A stretch of 64,000 bases of DNA from Streptomyces spirodelae (lineage in GTDB: Bacteria; Actinomycetota; Actinomycetes; Streptomycetales; Streptomycetaceae): positions 430,978 to 494,977 of the forward strand of contig NZ_JAFFZN010000001.1 of NCBI RefSeq assembly GCF_017676385.1, given 5' to 3'. Shown one piece after another: positions 40,905-49,200 of the stretch (its first letter is position 1; every line of letters begins with the position of its first letter). The translations under genes were made by a program, and so were the position numbers. The notes under the pieces were generated by a model. The model was not told the origin of the DNA. It ran no database searches and saw only the letters and a program-made list of their open reading frames with translations.

Positions 40905-41486
40905 TCACAACGCCGTGTCCAGCAACTGCCACAGCTGCGCGCGGTCCGTGGCATGCCGCAGCGCGCGCAGGACGACCGGATGCGGCTCCGCGTAGAGCAC
41001 CGGGTAGTCACACTCCCCCTTCTCCGGCCACACGGAGAAGGCCAGTTGCTCGCGGTCCAGGCTGAACTGGGCGTCCACGCCCGGCTTGTTGCCTCGTGCA
41101 TCCTGCCGGACCCAGCGGCTGGAGCCGGGCAGCCGCAGCGCGACCAGCCCATGCAGCACATTGAGCTTCTGGTAGCAGAACCCGGCTGGAATGCCCTCGG
41201 CGCGCAGCAGTGCGACCAGGGCGTGAGATTTGGCGTGGCAGATGCCGACCCGCTCGGCGAGCACGTCGGAGGCGCGCCAGGTGATACGCCAGTCCCCCAC
41301 ATCGGCCGAGTGCGGGATGGCGTCGCGGACGAACTCGTAGGCGGCGCGCGCGTAGGCGGCCAGCTCGCCGTCCGTGCCGGCGCTCAGCCGGGCGGCCGTC
41401 TCGCGGACCAGCGGGTGGGTGTGATCGACGACGTCGTCGGCGGCGAGGTAGGCGGACTCGTCAGCGGTGACGGGAGTGAGCATCAT
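40905..41486 (-). CDS. Transglutaminase-like cysteine protease/amidase family protein
   Basis: This is a 193-residue protein from ATG 41486 (or 41483). The papain-like transglutaminase triad is visible: Cys in VGICHAKSHALVALLRAEGIPA, His in NVLHGLVAL, Asp in RQDARGN. It is a short single-domain member without signal or anchor, so it is cytoplasmic. It could be a peptidase, amidase or ester-forming enzyme; in natural-product contexts this fold also makes amide bonds. A leaderless promoter (-35 TTGAGT, -10 TACGCT, 17-bp spacing) lies directly upstream, and a hairpin terminator after it. Confidence 0.85.
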   Translation of the reverse strand: MMLTPVTADESAYLAADDVVDHTHPLVRETAARLSAGTDGELAAYARAAYEFVRDAIPHSADVGDWRITWRASDVLAERVGICHAKSHALVALLRAEGIPAGFCYQKLNVLHGLVALRLPGSSRWVRQDARGNKPGVDAQFSLDREQLAFSVWPEKGECDYPVLYAEPHPVVLRALRHATDRAQLWQLLDTAL

Positions 41487-41494
41487 GCCGCGTC

Positions 41495-41523
41495 AGCGTA
41501 GAGGCCGGCCCGCCGTAACTCAA
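41495..41523 (-). promoter_or_regulatory. Sigma70-like promoter of the transglutaminase-like gene
   Basis: Minus strand: -35 TTGAGT (41523-41518) and -10 TACGCT (41500-41495) are exactly 17 bp apart. Transcription would start within a few bases of the ATG at 41486, so a leaderless message is plausible. Confidence 0.6.
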
Positions 41524-41539
41524 TGGAATTACAGCGGGC

Positions 41540-41553
41540 CGCATAATTATGCG
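41540..41553. promoter_or_regulatory. AT-rich perfect palindrome CGCATAATTATGCG
   Basis: This 14-bp perfect palindrome stands out in a very GC-rich window, at 54-67 bp before the transglutaminase-like start and just downstream of the aldolase stop. It is a likely operator. Confidence 0.6.
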
Positions 41554-41592
41554 ATCTGGTGGAGTGCCGCCTCCGAGTACTGCCGTGGCGTG

Positions 41593-42702
41593 TTACCGCC
41601 CCATCTCCTCCCGGAGCGCGGCCAGAAAGCCGTCCACGTCCTGCTCCGTGGTGTCGAACGAGCACATCCAGCGCACCTCGCCCGCCGCCTCGTCCCAGAA
41701 GTAGAAGCGGTAGCGCTTCTGGAGGCGTTCACTCACCTCGTTGGGCAGCCGCGCGAAGACGGCGTTGGCCTGCACCGGGTAGCTGATCTCCACACCGGGC
41801 ACCTGACGGACCCCCTCGGCGAGCCGCTGCGCCATCGCGTTGGAGTGCCGCGCGTTGCGCAGCCACAGGTCCCCCGCCAGCAGCGCCTCCAGCTGCACCG
41901 ATATGAAGCGCATCTTGGAGGCCAGCTGCATCGACAGCTTGCGCAGGTGCTTCATATGGCGGACGGCGTCCGGGTTGAGGACGATCACGGCCTCACCGAA
42001 GAGCATGCCGTTCTTGGTGCCGCCGAAGGAGACGATGTCCACGCCGGCGGCGTTGGTGAACGCGCGCATCGGAACGTCCAGCGCCGCTGCCGCGTTGGCG
42101 ATACGGGCCCCGTCCAGGTGGACGTACATGCCGCGCTCGTGCGCGTGGTCGCACAGGGCGCGGATCTCCTCCACCGTGTAGAGGGTGCCGAGTTCGGTGT
42201 TCTGCGCCAGGGAGACCACCTGGGGCATGGCGCGGTGCTCGTCGTCCCAGCCGAACGCCTGCCGGTCGATCAGCTCGGGGGTCAGCTTGCCGTCCTCGGT
42301 GGGCACGGTCAGCAGCTTCAGGCCCCCCACCCGCTCCGGCGCCCCGCACTCGTCGACGTGGATGTGCGCACTCTCGGCGCAGATGACCGCACCCCAGCGG
42401 TCGGTCAGCGCCTGGAGCGCGACCACATTGGCACCGGTGCCGTTGAAGACCGGGAACGCCTCGGCACGCCGACCGAAGTGGCTGCGTACGACGGTCTGCA
42501 GGTGCTCGGTGTAGTCGTCGGCGCCGTAGGCGGACTGGTGGCCGCCGTTGGCCACGGCAAGGGCCGCCAGGATCTCCGGGTGCGCGCCCGCGTAATTGTC
42601 GCTGGCGAAGCCGCGGACGTCGGGATCATGGCGGCGCCTGGCGTCGGTGACCGGCGCCGCCGCGTCCCCGGCGGGGTCGTTCAGGTGTTGGGCGTCAGCC
42701 AC
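41593..42702 (-). CDS. Low-specificity L-threonine aldolase (fold type I PLP lyase)
   Basis: This is a 369-residue protein from GTG 42702, which overlaps the end of the SDR gene by 22 bp. GFASDNYAGAHPEILAAL is the family N-terminal signature, VFNGTGANVVALQAL the PLP phosphate loop, AESAHIHVDECG the stacking His region, HLDGARIANA carries the PLP-N1 Asp, and IVSFGGTKNGMLFGEAVI the Schiff-base Lys. The reaction is retro-aldol cleavage of a beta-hydroxy amino acid (threonine to glycine and acetaldehyde), or in synthesis the reverse. In this operon, beside an SDR and DUF6421, it may act on a special beta-hydroxy amino acid. Confidence 0.9.
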   Translation of the reverse strand: MADAQHLNDPAGDAAAPVTDARRRHDPDVRGFASDNYAGAHPEILAALAVANGGHQSAYGADDYTEHLQTVVRSHFGRRAEAFPVFNGTGANVVALQALTDRWGAVICAESAHIHVDECGAPERVGGLKLLTVPTEDGKLTPELIDRQAFGWDDEHRAMPQVVSLAQNTELGTLYTVEEIRALCDHAHERGMYVHLDGARIANAAAALDVPMRAFTNAAGVDIVSFGGTKNGMLFGEAVIVLNPDAVRHMKHLRKLSMQLASKMRFISVQLEALLAGDLWLRNARHSNAMAQRLAEGVRQVPGVEISYPVQANAVFARLPNEVSERLQKRYRFYFWDEAAGEVRWMCSFDTTEQDVDGFLAALREEMGR

Positions 42703-43472
42703 AGGCGGGTTCCGTTCAGCTCTTCGGCGGGCTTGTTCCAGGTGTCGACGACGGCCTTCGCGAGGTCCTTCACGTCCGTGAAGCCAGCGAACTTCGCGTT
42801 CGGCCGGTCGGCACGCATCTGGTCGTTCACCAGTGCCTTGACCACCAGGATGACAGCGGCCGCCGGGAGCCCGCTCTCGCCCCCCGCCTTGCGGAAGGAG
42901 TCGCCGAGCGCCAGGGTCCACGCCTCGGCCGCCGCCTTGGAGGCCGCGTAGGCGGCGTTGCCGGCTGTCGGCTTGCTGGCGCCCAGCGCGCTGATCAGCA
43001 GGAAGCGGCCGTCGCCCGCCCGCTTGAGCGGCGCCTCGAAGGCGAGCGAGGTGTGCTGGAGGGTGCGGACCAGGAGGTGGTGCAGGGTGTCCCAGTCGGC
43101 CAGATCGGTCTCGGCGAACGAGGCCGAGCCGCGCCAGCCGCCGACCAGGTGCACCAGGCCGTCGATCCGGCCGAACTCCTTCTCCGTCTTGTCGGCCCAC
43201 GCCCGGGTCTCCTCCAGGCTGAGCAGGTCGACGGTGTCACCGGTGACGGTGGCTCCCCCATGCGCAAAGCGCGCGGCGTCCACGGCCTGCGCCAGGCGCT
43301 CCGCGTCCGCGTCGCAGGCCACCACGGTGGCGCCCTCCTCCGCGAGCCGCAGCAGCGTGGCCTGGCCCGCGGGGCCTGCCGCGCCCGCGACCGCGATCAC
43401 CCGTCCCTGCAGGTCACCCTCGCCGTTGCCCTCGTAGCCACGCCGTGTGGTCGAGTCCGTGATGCCTGTCAT
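42681..43472 (-). CDS. Short-chain dehydrogenase/reductase
   Basis: This is a 263-residue SDR. ATG 43472 is preferred because AGGAGG lies 8 bases upstream; the frame extends to an ATGA overlap with DUF6421 at 43535, which would also be possible. Cofactor motif GRVIAVAGAAGPAGQA (about 22-37) is a variant of TGxxxGxG, the acidic residue ACDAD after strand 2 suggests NAD(H), and the catalytic Ser-Tyr-Lys is LISALGASKPTAGNAAYAASKAA (Ser, Tyr-x3-Lys). The operon partners suggest it oxidises or reduces a hydroxy amino acid or aldehyde. The C-terminal end overlaps the aldolase start. Confidence 0.87.
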   Translation of the reverse strand: MTGITDSTTRRGYEGNGEGDLQGRVIAVAGAAGPAGQATLLRLAEEGATVVACDADAERLAQAVDAARFAHGGATVTGDTVDLLSLEETRAWADKTEKEFGRIDGLVHLVGGWRGSASFAETDLADWDTLHHLLVRTLQHTSLAFEAPLKRAGDGRFLLISALGASKPTAGNAAYAASKAAAEAWTLALGDSFRKAGGESGLPAAAVILVVKALVNDQMRADRPNAKFAGFTDVKDLAKAVVDTWNKPAEELNGTRLWLTPNT

Positions 43473-43531
43473 CTCCGTCGCCTCCTCGCGCTCCCGCTCC
43501 TGCCCTCCGCTGTGCCCTGGGGGCTGCCCGC

Positions 43532-44947
43532 TCATGCGGCGGCGGCCCGGGCCGGAGCGTCAGCGGTGATCCCCTGGGTCGATGCGATCACACTCCGGAG
43601 CTTCTTCGCGAGGGCTTCGTAGAACATGCTGAGCGGGAACTCGTCCGGCAGCACCTCGTCGACCAGCTTGCGCGGCGGAAGGGTCAGGTCCAGCGCGTCC
43701 GGGCCCTTGGTCCACTTCGAGCCGGGGTGCGGGGCCAGATAGGTGGAGACCAGCTCGTACGCCTTGAACCAGTGGACGATCTTGGGCCGGTCGATGCCCG
43801 CGCGGTAGAGCGTCTCGATCTCCTCGCGCAGTGCGACGGTGACCTTGCGGGCACGGTCCCAGTCGATGGACAGCTTGTTGTCCCGCCAGCGCAGCGCGTC
43901 GTGCTGGTGGAGGTAGGCGAAGAGGAGCTGCCCGCCGAGGCCGTCGTAGTTGCGCTTGCGCTCACCGGTGACGGGGAAGCGGAAGAGCCGCTCCAGGATC
44001 ACCGCGTACTGCACGTCGCGGCCCTGCGGGTAGCCGTCGGCCTCCAGCTTCGCCGCCTCGTGGAAGGCCGTCAGGTCGCAGCGCAGCTCCTCCAGGCCGT
44101 ACATCCAGAACGGCTGCCGCTGCTTGATCATGAAGGGGTCGAAGGGCAGGTCCCCGTGGCTGTGGGTGCGGTCGTGGACCATGTCCCACAGGACGAAAGT
44201 CTGCTGGCAGCGCTCCTGGTCGGCCAGCAGTTCCTCGGCGTCCCCGGGCAGCTGCAGGCTGGTGACGTCGCAGGCGGCCTGGACGACACGGCGGAAGCGG
44301 GCCGCCTCGCGGTCGCAGAAGATGCCGCCCCAGCTGAAGCGCTCGGGCGCCTCGCGCACGGCGATGGTCTCCGGGAAGAGCACCGCCGAGTGGGTGTCGT
44401 AGCCGGAGGTGAAGTCCTCGAAGGTGATGCCGCAGAAGAGCGGGTTGTCGTAGCGGGTGCGCTCCAGCTCGGCCAGCCAGTCGGGCCAGACCATGCGCAG
44501 GACGACGGCCTCCAGGTTGCGGTTGGGGTTGCCGTTCTGCGTGTACATCGGGAAGACGACAAGGTGCTGGAGGCCGTCGGCGCGGTTGTGCGCGGGCTGG
44601 AAGGCGAGCAGTGAGTCGAGGAAGTCCGGGACGCCGAAACCGCCGTCGGCCCAGCGGCGCAGGTCGGCCACGAGGGCGCGGTGGTATTCGGCGTCGTGCG
44701 GCAGCAGCGGCGAGAGCTCCTCGACCGCGGCGACGACGCGGTCGAGCTCCTGCCGGATCTCCTGGCGGGCGGGGGCGCCCTCGGCCCCGAAGTCGATCGA
44801 GCCGTCCTTGGACTGTGCGGGGCGGACGGCCTCCACGGCGGCCTTCAGCACCGGCCAGGCGGGGTGCGCGGCCACACTCTCGACTGCTCCGCCGACAGAC
44901 GACGAAACGCCGCCCCCGACAGGCGCTTGCGAAAGAATTTCCGTCAT
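43532..44947 (-). CDS. DUF6421-family protein
   Basis: This is a 471-residue protein from ATG 44947 with GGAGGGG upstream. It is soluble and predicted mostly helical, with no signal. Its conserved-looking centre has VHDRTHSHGDLPFDPFMIKQRQPFWMYGLEELRCDLTAFHEAAKLEADG (cited by sense): a His-Asp-x3-His-x-His cluster and an FHEAAKLE helix that look like metal ligands, as in iron oxygenases or zinc hydrolases. I recognise the family name but no function is known to me. It heads a tight DUF6421-SDR-aldolase operon. A metal-dependent oxidase or hydroxylase making the substrate for the SDR and aldolase is an inference only. Confidence 0.8.
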   Translation of the reverse strand: MTEILSQAPVGGGVSSSVGGAVESVAAHPAWPVLKAAVEAVRPAQSKDGSIDFGAEGAPARQEIRQELDRVVAAVEELSPLLPHDAEYHRALVADLRRWADGGFGVPDFLDSLLAFQPAHNRADGLQHLVVFPMYTQNGNPNRNLEAVVLRMVWPDWLAELERTRYDNPLFCGITFEDFTSGYDTHSAVLFPETIAVREAPERFSWGGIFCDREAARFRRVVQAACDVTSLQLPGDAEELLADQERCQQTFVLWDMVHDRTHSHGDLPFDPFMIKQRQPFWMYGLEELRCDLTAFHEAAKLEADGYPQGRDVQYAVILERLFRFPVTGERKRNYDGLGGQLLFAYLHQHDALRWRDNKLSIDWDRARKVTVALREEIETLYRAGIDRPKIVHWFKAYELVSTYLAPHPGSKWTKGPDALDLTLPPRKLVDEVLPDEFPLSMFYEALAKKLRSVIASTQGITADAPARAAAA

Positions 44948-44982
44948 ATTGACCCCTCCACAGGAGAAACTCGCGTAAGGAA

Positions 44983-45011
44983 ACCGTATACGTGCGAGCG
45001 GTCCCGCTCAA
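44983..45011 (-). promoter_or_regulatory. Promoter of the DUF6421 operon
   Basis: Minus strand: -35 TTGAGC (45011-45006) and -10 TACGGT (44988-44983) with a 17-bp spacer, 36 bp upstream of the DUF6421 start. The same -35 type (TTGAG) is seen before the transglutaminase-like gene. Confidence 0.5.
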
Positions 45012-45216
45012 GGGGAGAGATCAGGAAATTGTCCTGCCCCACCCGGATCAGACCGCTGTTTTTCCGGCGATCAGCGGTCTGTGTCGCTTCTCTTTTCAGC
45101 ACGGGACGGTACCCGTCCGGGCTCGGAACGGGCTCCGCCGCCGTCCCGCGGAACGCGTGCCGGGGGCCGTTAGGCTGGCGCTCCACGACCGTCACCGCAC
45201 GAAAGCGAGCGCGCCC

Positions 45217-45900
45217 GTGCCACTGCTCACCGTCGGACACCGCGGAGTGATGGGCGTCGAGCCCGAGAACACGCTGCGCTCCTTCGTCCGCGCCGAACGC
45301 GAAGGGCTCGACGTCCTCGAACTCGACCTGCACCTGAGCAAGGACGGCGAGCTGGTGGTGATGCACGACGCCGACGTGGCGCGTACGACCGACGGCAGCG
45401 GCCCGATCGGTGATCTCACTCTGGCCGAGCTGCGCGAGCTGGACGCGGGTCAGGGCGAGCGGGTGCCCGTCTTCGAGGAGGTCGTGGACGCGGTACGCAG
45501 CCCGCTGCAAGCGGAGATCAAGGATCGTGCGGCGGCGCGGGTGCTCGCCGAGGCCATCCAGCGGCGCGGGCTGCACCAGCGGGTGACGGTGATCTCCTTC
45601 CACGCCGAGGCGCTCCGCGAGACCCGCGAACACCTCCCGGACATCCCGATCGTGCTGGTGGCCGGCCGCTCCACGCCCACCGCGCCGGAGAGGGCCGAGG
45701 AACTGGGCGCGGGGATGATCTCGGTGGAGCTGCAGCACGTGGACGCGGACGTGGTGCGCCGGGCGCACCAGGCCGGGATCGAGGTCATCACCTGGACCGT
45801 CAACACCGACGAGGACCTGGCCCGAGTGCGGGAGCTGGGCCTGGACGGCGTCGTCACGGACATGCCGGACATCAAGCGGGCCGTCGAACGCACGGGCTGA
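45217..45900 (+). CDS. Glycerophosphodiester phosphodiesterase
   Basis: This is a 227-residue protein from GTG 45217. Diagnostic GDPD residues: VGHRGVMGVEPENTL (His and Glu-Asn-Thr), LELDLHLSKDGELVVMHD (Glu-x-Asp metal ligands, then catalytic HD), and LQAEIKD, ISFHAEAL and GVVTDMPD. It has no signal peptide, so it is cytoplasmic. The reaction is hydrolysis of glycerophosphodiesters to glycerol-3-phosphate and alcohol. It is divergent from DUF6421 (269 bp apart), with no shared operator that I can see. The ribosome site is weak (GCGAGC). Confidence 0.92.
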   Translation: MPLLTVGHRGVMGVEPENTLRSFVRAEREGLDVLELDLHLSKDGELVVMHDADVARTTDGSGPIGDLTLAELRELDAGQGERVPVFEEVVDAVRSPLQAEIKDRAAARVLAEAIQRRGLHQRVTVISFHAEALRETREHLPDIPIVLVAGRSTPTAPERAEELGAGMISVELQHVDADVVRRAHQAGIEVITWTVNTDEDLARVRELGLDGVVTDMPDIKRAVERTG

Positions 45901-45957
45901 ACCCGCCCCGGGCCCGGACGCGGTCTCGCCCGCCCGCGGCCCGGACGCGATGCCTGG

Positions 45958-46512
45958 TCACTCGTCCAGCGGTTTGACCAGCAGTTCGAAGACGAGGTCG
46001 GAGCGCCGGGGAACACCGAAGCGCTCGTCGCCGTAGGGGAAGGGGCTCAGCTCTCCCGTACGGGTGTACCCGCGCCGCTCGTACCAGGCGATCAGGTCCG
46101 CACGCTGCCTGATCACCTGCATCCGCAGCCGCTCGGCGCCCCACTCGGCACGGACCGTGCGCTCGGCCTCGGCCAGCACCCTGCGGCCGACCCCGCCGCC
46201 CTGCAGCAGCGGGCTGACGGCGAACAGACCGAAGTACGCCCCCTGGTCATGGCGTTCGAGCTGGCAGCAGGCGACGACGGTGCCGTCCCGCTCGGCGAGC
46301 AGCATGATGCTCTTCGGGTCACGGACCACGCCCGCGACCCCTTCCGGGTCGGTCCGCTGGCCGTCCAGCAGGTCGGCCTCGGTGGTCCAGCCCGCGCGGC
46401 TCGCCTCGCCGCGGTAGGCGGACTCCACCAGCTCGGTGAGCGCCGCGATGTCGGACTCGACCGCGCGGCGGAAGATCAGGGGCGGCTCGCCCGGCTGTGC
46501 GGCGTCGTTCAT
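45958..46512 (-). CDS. GNAT-family N-acetyltransferase
   Basis: This is a 184-residue protein from ATG 46512. It has the acetyl-CoA motif LFAVSPLLQGGGVGRRVLAEAER (Q-G-G-G-V-G-x-x-L), and the fold end LRMQVIRQRADLIAWYERRGYTRTGEL. It probably acetylates a small amine or a peptide. Its substrate is unknown. It is convergent with the GDPD gene (57-bp gap) and divergent from a VOC gene 44 bp away. Confidence 0.9.
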   Translation of the reverse strand: MNDAAQPGEPPLIFRRAVESDIAALTELVESAYRGEASRAGWTTEADLLDGQRTDPEGVAGVVRDPKSIMLLAERDGTVVACCQLERHDQGAYFGLFAVSPLLQGGGVGRRVLAEAERTVRAEWGAERLRMQVIRQRADLIAWYERRGYTRTGELSPFPYGDERFGVPRRSDLVFELLVKPLDE

Positions 46513-46556
46513 GTCCGCAGACTCTATCCCCACGCCCGCGGAACTAGAGTGCGGGC

Positions 46557-46949
46557 ATGGTGCATGTACTGAGCAGCCGGGTGCTGCTGCGGCCCACCGA
46601 TCCGGACAGGTCGCGGGCCTTCTACGGCGGGACACTCGGCCTGGAGATCGCCCGCGAGTTCGGTACGGGGCCCGAGCGCGGCACCGTCTACTTCCTGGGC
46701 GGCGGCTTCCTCGAGGTCTCCGGGCGGAGCGAGGAGCCGCCGACCCCCACCCTCCAGCTCTGGCTCCAGGTCGCCGACGTGGCCGCCGCGCACCAGGAGC
46801 TGCGCGCGGCGGGCGCCGACATCCTACGGCCCCCCGTCAAGGAGCCCTGGGGCCTGATCGAGATGTGGATCGCCGACCCGGACGGCCACCGCCTGGTGCT
46901 GGTGCAGATTCCCGCAGAGCATCCGCTGCGCTACCGGCCGGGCATCTGA
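46557..46949 (+). CDS. VOC-family (glyoxalase-like) protein
   Basis: This is a 130-residue protein from ATG 46557. The two-beta-alpha-beta-beta-beta layout and the sequence ends (VHVLSSRVLLRPTDPDRSRAFYGGTLGL; IEMWIADPDGHRLVLVQIP) match the vicinal oxygen chelate fold; VH and E are possible metal ligands. It is cytoplasmic. The reaction is unknown; resistance or glyoxalase-like roles are typical. It overlaps the convergent MocR gene by 19 bp. Confidence 0.88.
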   Translation: MVHVLSSRVLLRPTDPDRSRAFYGGTLGLEIAREFGTGPERGTVYFLGGGFLEVSGRSEEPPTPTLQLWLQVADVAAAHQELRAAGADILRPPVKEPWGLIEMWIADPDGHRLVLVQIPAEHPLRYRPGI

Positions 46950-48490
46950 GCCCGGCCCGGGGCCGCGCCGCCGGGCCGCCCGTCGGCGGTCAGCAGCGTG
47001 CCGAGCACGGCGATGCCCTCCGCGATGGCGGTGGGCGCCGCGGCCGCGTAGCCGAGGACCAGTCCCGGGCGGCCCGGCAGCTGGGTGTGCCAGGACAGCG
47101 GCTGGGTCTTGACGCCGTGTGCGAGGGCGCGGGAGGCCAGCTCGGTGTCGCGGACGCCGGAGGGGAAGGTGACCGTCAGGTGCAGACCGGCGGCGGCGCC
47201 GTGGACACGCGCGTGCGGCAGGTGACTGCGGATGGCCGCGATCATGGCGTCGCGGCGGACCCGGTGGCGGCGCCGGATGAGCCGTAGGTGCCGCTCCAGC
47301 GCGCCGGACTCCATCAGCCTGGCGAGCACCAGCTGGGGCAGGGCCGCGTTGCCGAGGTCGGCGAAGCGCTTGGCGTCGGTCAGCGCGTCCCGGTAGCGGG
47401 CCGGTGCCAGCAGCCAGCCGACACGGAGCGCCGGGGCGAGGAGTTTGGAGATGCTGCCGGAGTAGCAGACGTGGTCGGGGGCCATCGCGGCGAGCGCCGC
47501 GACCGGGGCGCGGTCGTAGCGGTGTTCGGCGTCGTAGTCGTCCTCGATGACCAGGCCGCCCTCCCCCGCCCACCGCACCAGCTCGCGGCGGCGCTCGCCG
47601 CCCAGCACGACACCGGTCGGGAACTGGTGCGCCGGGGTCAGCAGCACGGCGGGCGCACCCGTGGCCTGGAGCGCGTCGACGCGTACCCCCTCGGCGTCCA
47701 CGGGCACGGGCGGGGTGGCCAGCCCCCAGCTGTGCAGGTGCTGGCGTGCGCCGAGGGAGGAGGGGTCCTCGACGGCGAGCCGGTCGGCTCCCTCGGCTCG
47801 CAGCACCTGGGCCAGCAGGCCGAGTGCCTGTGCGGTACCGGCCACGATGATGATCTCCTCGGGCTCCGCGGTGATGCCCCGGTTGACGCGCAGCCATCCG
47901 GCGACGGCGCCGCGCAGCGCTCGCGTACCGCGGGGGTCGCCGTACCCCAGGTCGGAGGAGGCCAGTTCGGCCAGGACGGCGCGTTCGGCGCGCAGCCAGG
48001 CGGTACGGGGGAAGGCGGCGAGGTCGGGGAGCCCGGGCGACAGGTCGATGCGCGCTGTGGAGGTACGGAAGGCGTCGAAGACGTCGGCGCCCGGCGGAGC
48101 ATCGAAGACGTCGGTGGCGGCGGGGCCGGCCGGGGCGGCGCCGGTCGAACCGGCCGCACCGCCCGTCCCGTTCAGCGGGGTGGCGGCCACCACGGTGCCC
48201 GCGCGGCCCCGGCCGACCACATGTCCGTCGTCGACCAGGCGGCGGTACGCCTCGGTCACCACGCCGCGCGACACCTTGAGGTCGGCGGCGAGCACGCGGG
48301 TGGCGGGCAGTCGGCTGCCGGTGAGCAGCCGGCCGTCGGCGATGGCCTGCCTGATCCGGCCGACGAGCCAGTCCGACAGGCCGCCCCTGGGGACCGCGTC
48401 GGCGGTGAGCTGGAGGAAGTCGGAGGCCGCCGGAGCCGTCGAGCCGCCCTTTATGGTCCTGTCGACCGCAGATCCATTGGCTCTGTTCAC
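46931..48490 (-). CDS. MocR/PdxR-type regulator (GntR HTH fused to aminotransferase)
   Basis: This is a 519-residue protein from GTG 48490. The N-terminal GntR winged HTH (about 35-105: LVGRIRQAIADGRLLTGSRLPATRVLAADLKVSRGVVTEAYRRLV) is fused to a class I aminotransferase-like domain with SGSISKLLAPALRVGW, the PLP-binding Lys. It probably senses PLP or an amino acid and activates or represses its divergent target. The LysE-type exporter starts only 28 bp away on the other strand and is the natural target; PdxR-like regulators also control vitamin B6 genes elsewhere. Confidence 0.93.
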   Translation of the reverse strand: MNRANGSAVDRTIKGGSTAPAASDFLQLTADAVPRGGLSDWLVGRIRQAIADGRLLTGSRLPATRVLAADLKVSRGVVTEAYRRLVDDGHVVGRGRAGTVVAATPLNGTGGAAGSTGAAPAGPAATDVFDAPPGADVFDAFRTSTARIDLSPGLPDLAAFPRTAWLRAERAVLAELASSDLGYGDPRGTRALRGAVAGWLRVNRGITAEPEEIIIVAGTAQALGLLAQVLRAEGADRLAVEDPSSLGARQHLHSWGLATPPVPVDAEGVRVDALQATGAPAVLLTPAHQFPTGVVLGGERRRELVRWAGEGGLVIEDDYDAEHRYDRAPVAALAAMAPDHVCYSGSISKLLAPALRVGWLLAPARYRDALTDAKRFADLGNAALPQLVLARLMESGALERHLRLIRRRHRVRRDAMIAAIRSHLPHARVHGAAAGLHLTVTFPSGVRDTELASRALAHGVKTQPLSWHTQLPGRPGLVLGYAAAAPTAIAEGIAVLGTLLTADGRPGGAAPGRAQMPGR

Positions 48491-48518
48491 AGGCCCATTC
48501 TGCCGACAGGGTCAAGGC

Positions 48519-49136
48519 ATGGACTTTCTGCTGACCGCACTGGTGATCGTGGTGACCCCCGGAACGGGCGTGCTGTTCACGATCGCCGCCGGGCTCTCGC
48601 ACGGGAGGCGGGCGAGCCTGGTGGCCGCGCTCGGCTGCACGCTCGGCACCCTCCCGCAGGCGCTCGCAGCCATCACAGGGCTCGCCGCGCTGCTGCACGC
48701 CAGCGCCATGGCCTTCCAGATCCTCAAGTATCTGGGTGTCGCCTACCTGCTGTGGATGGCGTGGAGCACGCTGCGGGACAGGAGCGCCCTCGCGGCGCCC
48801 GACGCCGACGGCCGGGAGGCCGGGAGCGCTCCGCGTACGGCGTCGAGCGTGGTGGTGTCCGCCGTCCTGCTCAACGTGCTCAACCCCAAGCTGACGCTGT
48901 TCTTCATGGCGTTCCTGCCGCAGTTCGTCCAGGGGGACGATCCGCACGCCGTGTTGCGCATGACGGAGCTCAGCGCCGTCTTCGTACTGCTGACCTTCGC
49001 CGTCTTCGCCTGCTACGGGCTGGCGGCCGCGACCATGCGCGAGCACGTCATCTCCCGCCCGCGGGTGGTGCGGTGGATGCGCCGGGTCTTCGCCGGTACG
49101 TTCGCCGCGCTCGGCGCCCGACTCGCCTTCTTCTGA
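48519..49136 (+). CDS. LysE/RhtB-family amino-acid exporter
   Basis: This is a 205-residue protein from ATG 48519 with AAGG upstream. It has six likely helices and starts MDFLLTALVIVVTPGTGVLF, with the LysE family signature near GLSHGRRASLVAALGCTLG and the central LNVLNPKLTLFFMAFLPQF. It exports amino acids or derivatives with the proton gradient. The 28-bp head-to-head arrangement with the MocR gene indicates direct control by an amino-acid or PLP signal. Confidence 0.93.
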   Translation: MDFLLTALVIVVTPGTGVLFTIAAGLSHGRRASLVAALGCTLGTLPQALAAITGLAALLHASAMAFQILKYLGVAYLLWMAWSTLRDRSALAAPDADGREAGSAPRTASSVVVSAVLLNVLNPKLTLFFMAFLPQFVQGDDPHAVLRMTELSAVFVLLTFAVFACYGLAAATMREHVISRPRVVRWMRRVFAGTFAALGARLAFF

Positions 49137-49200
49137 CCGCACCGGCTCCACGGCCCGGCCGGCCGGGCCGACCCGAACACTCCCCGGAGGAAACCGCACC

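Noticed and set aside
43472..43535. Longer SDR start coupled to DUF6421 by ATGA
   Set aside because: It remains possible, but the AGGAGG in front of ATG 43472 and the hydrophilic extra residues favour the shorter start.
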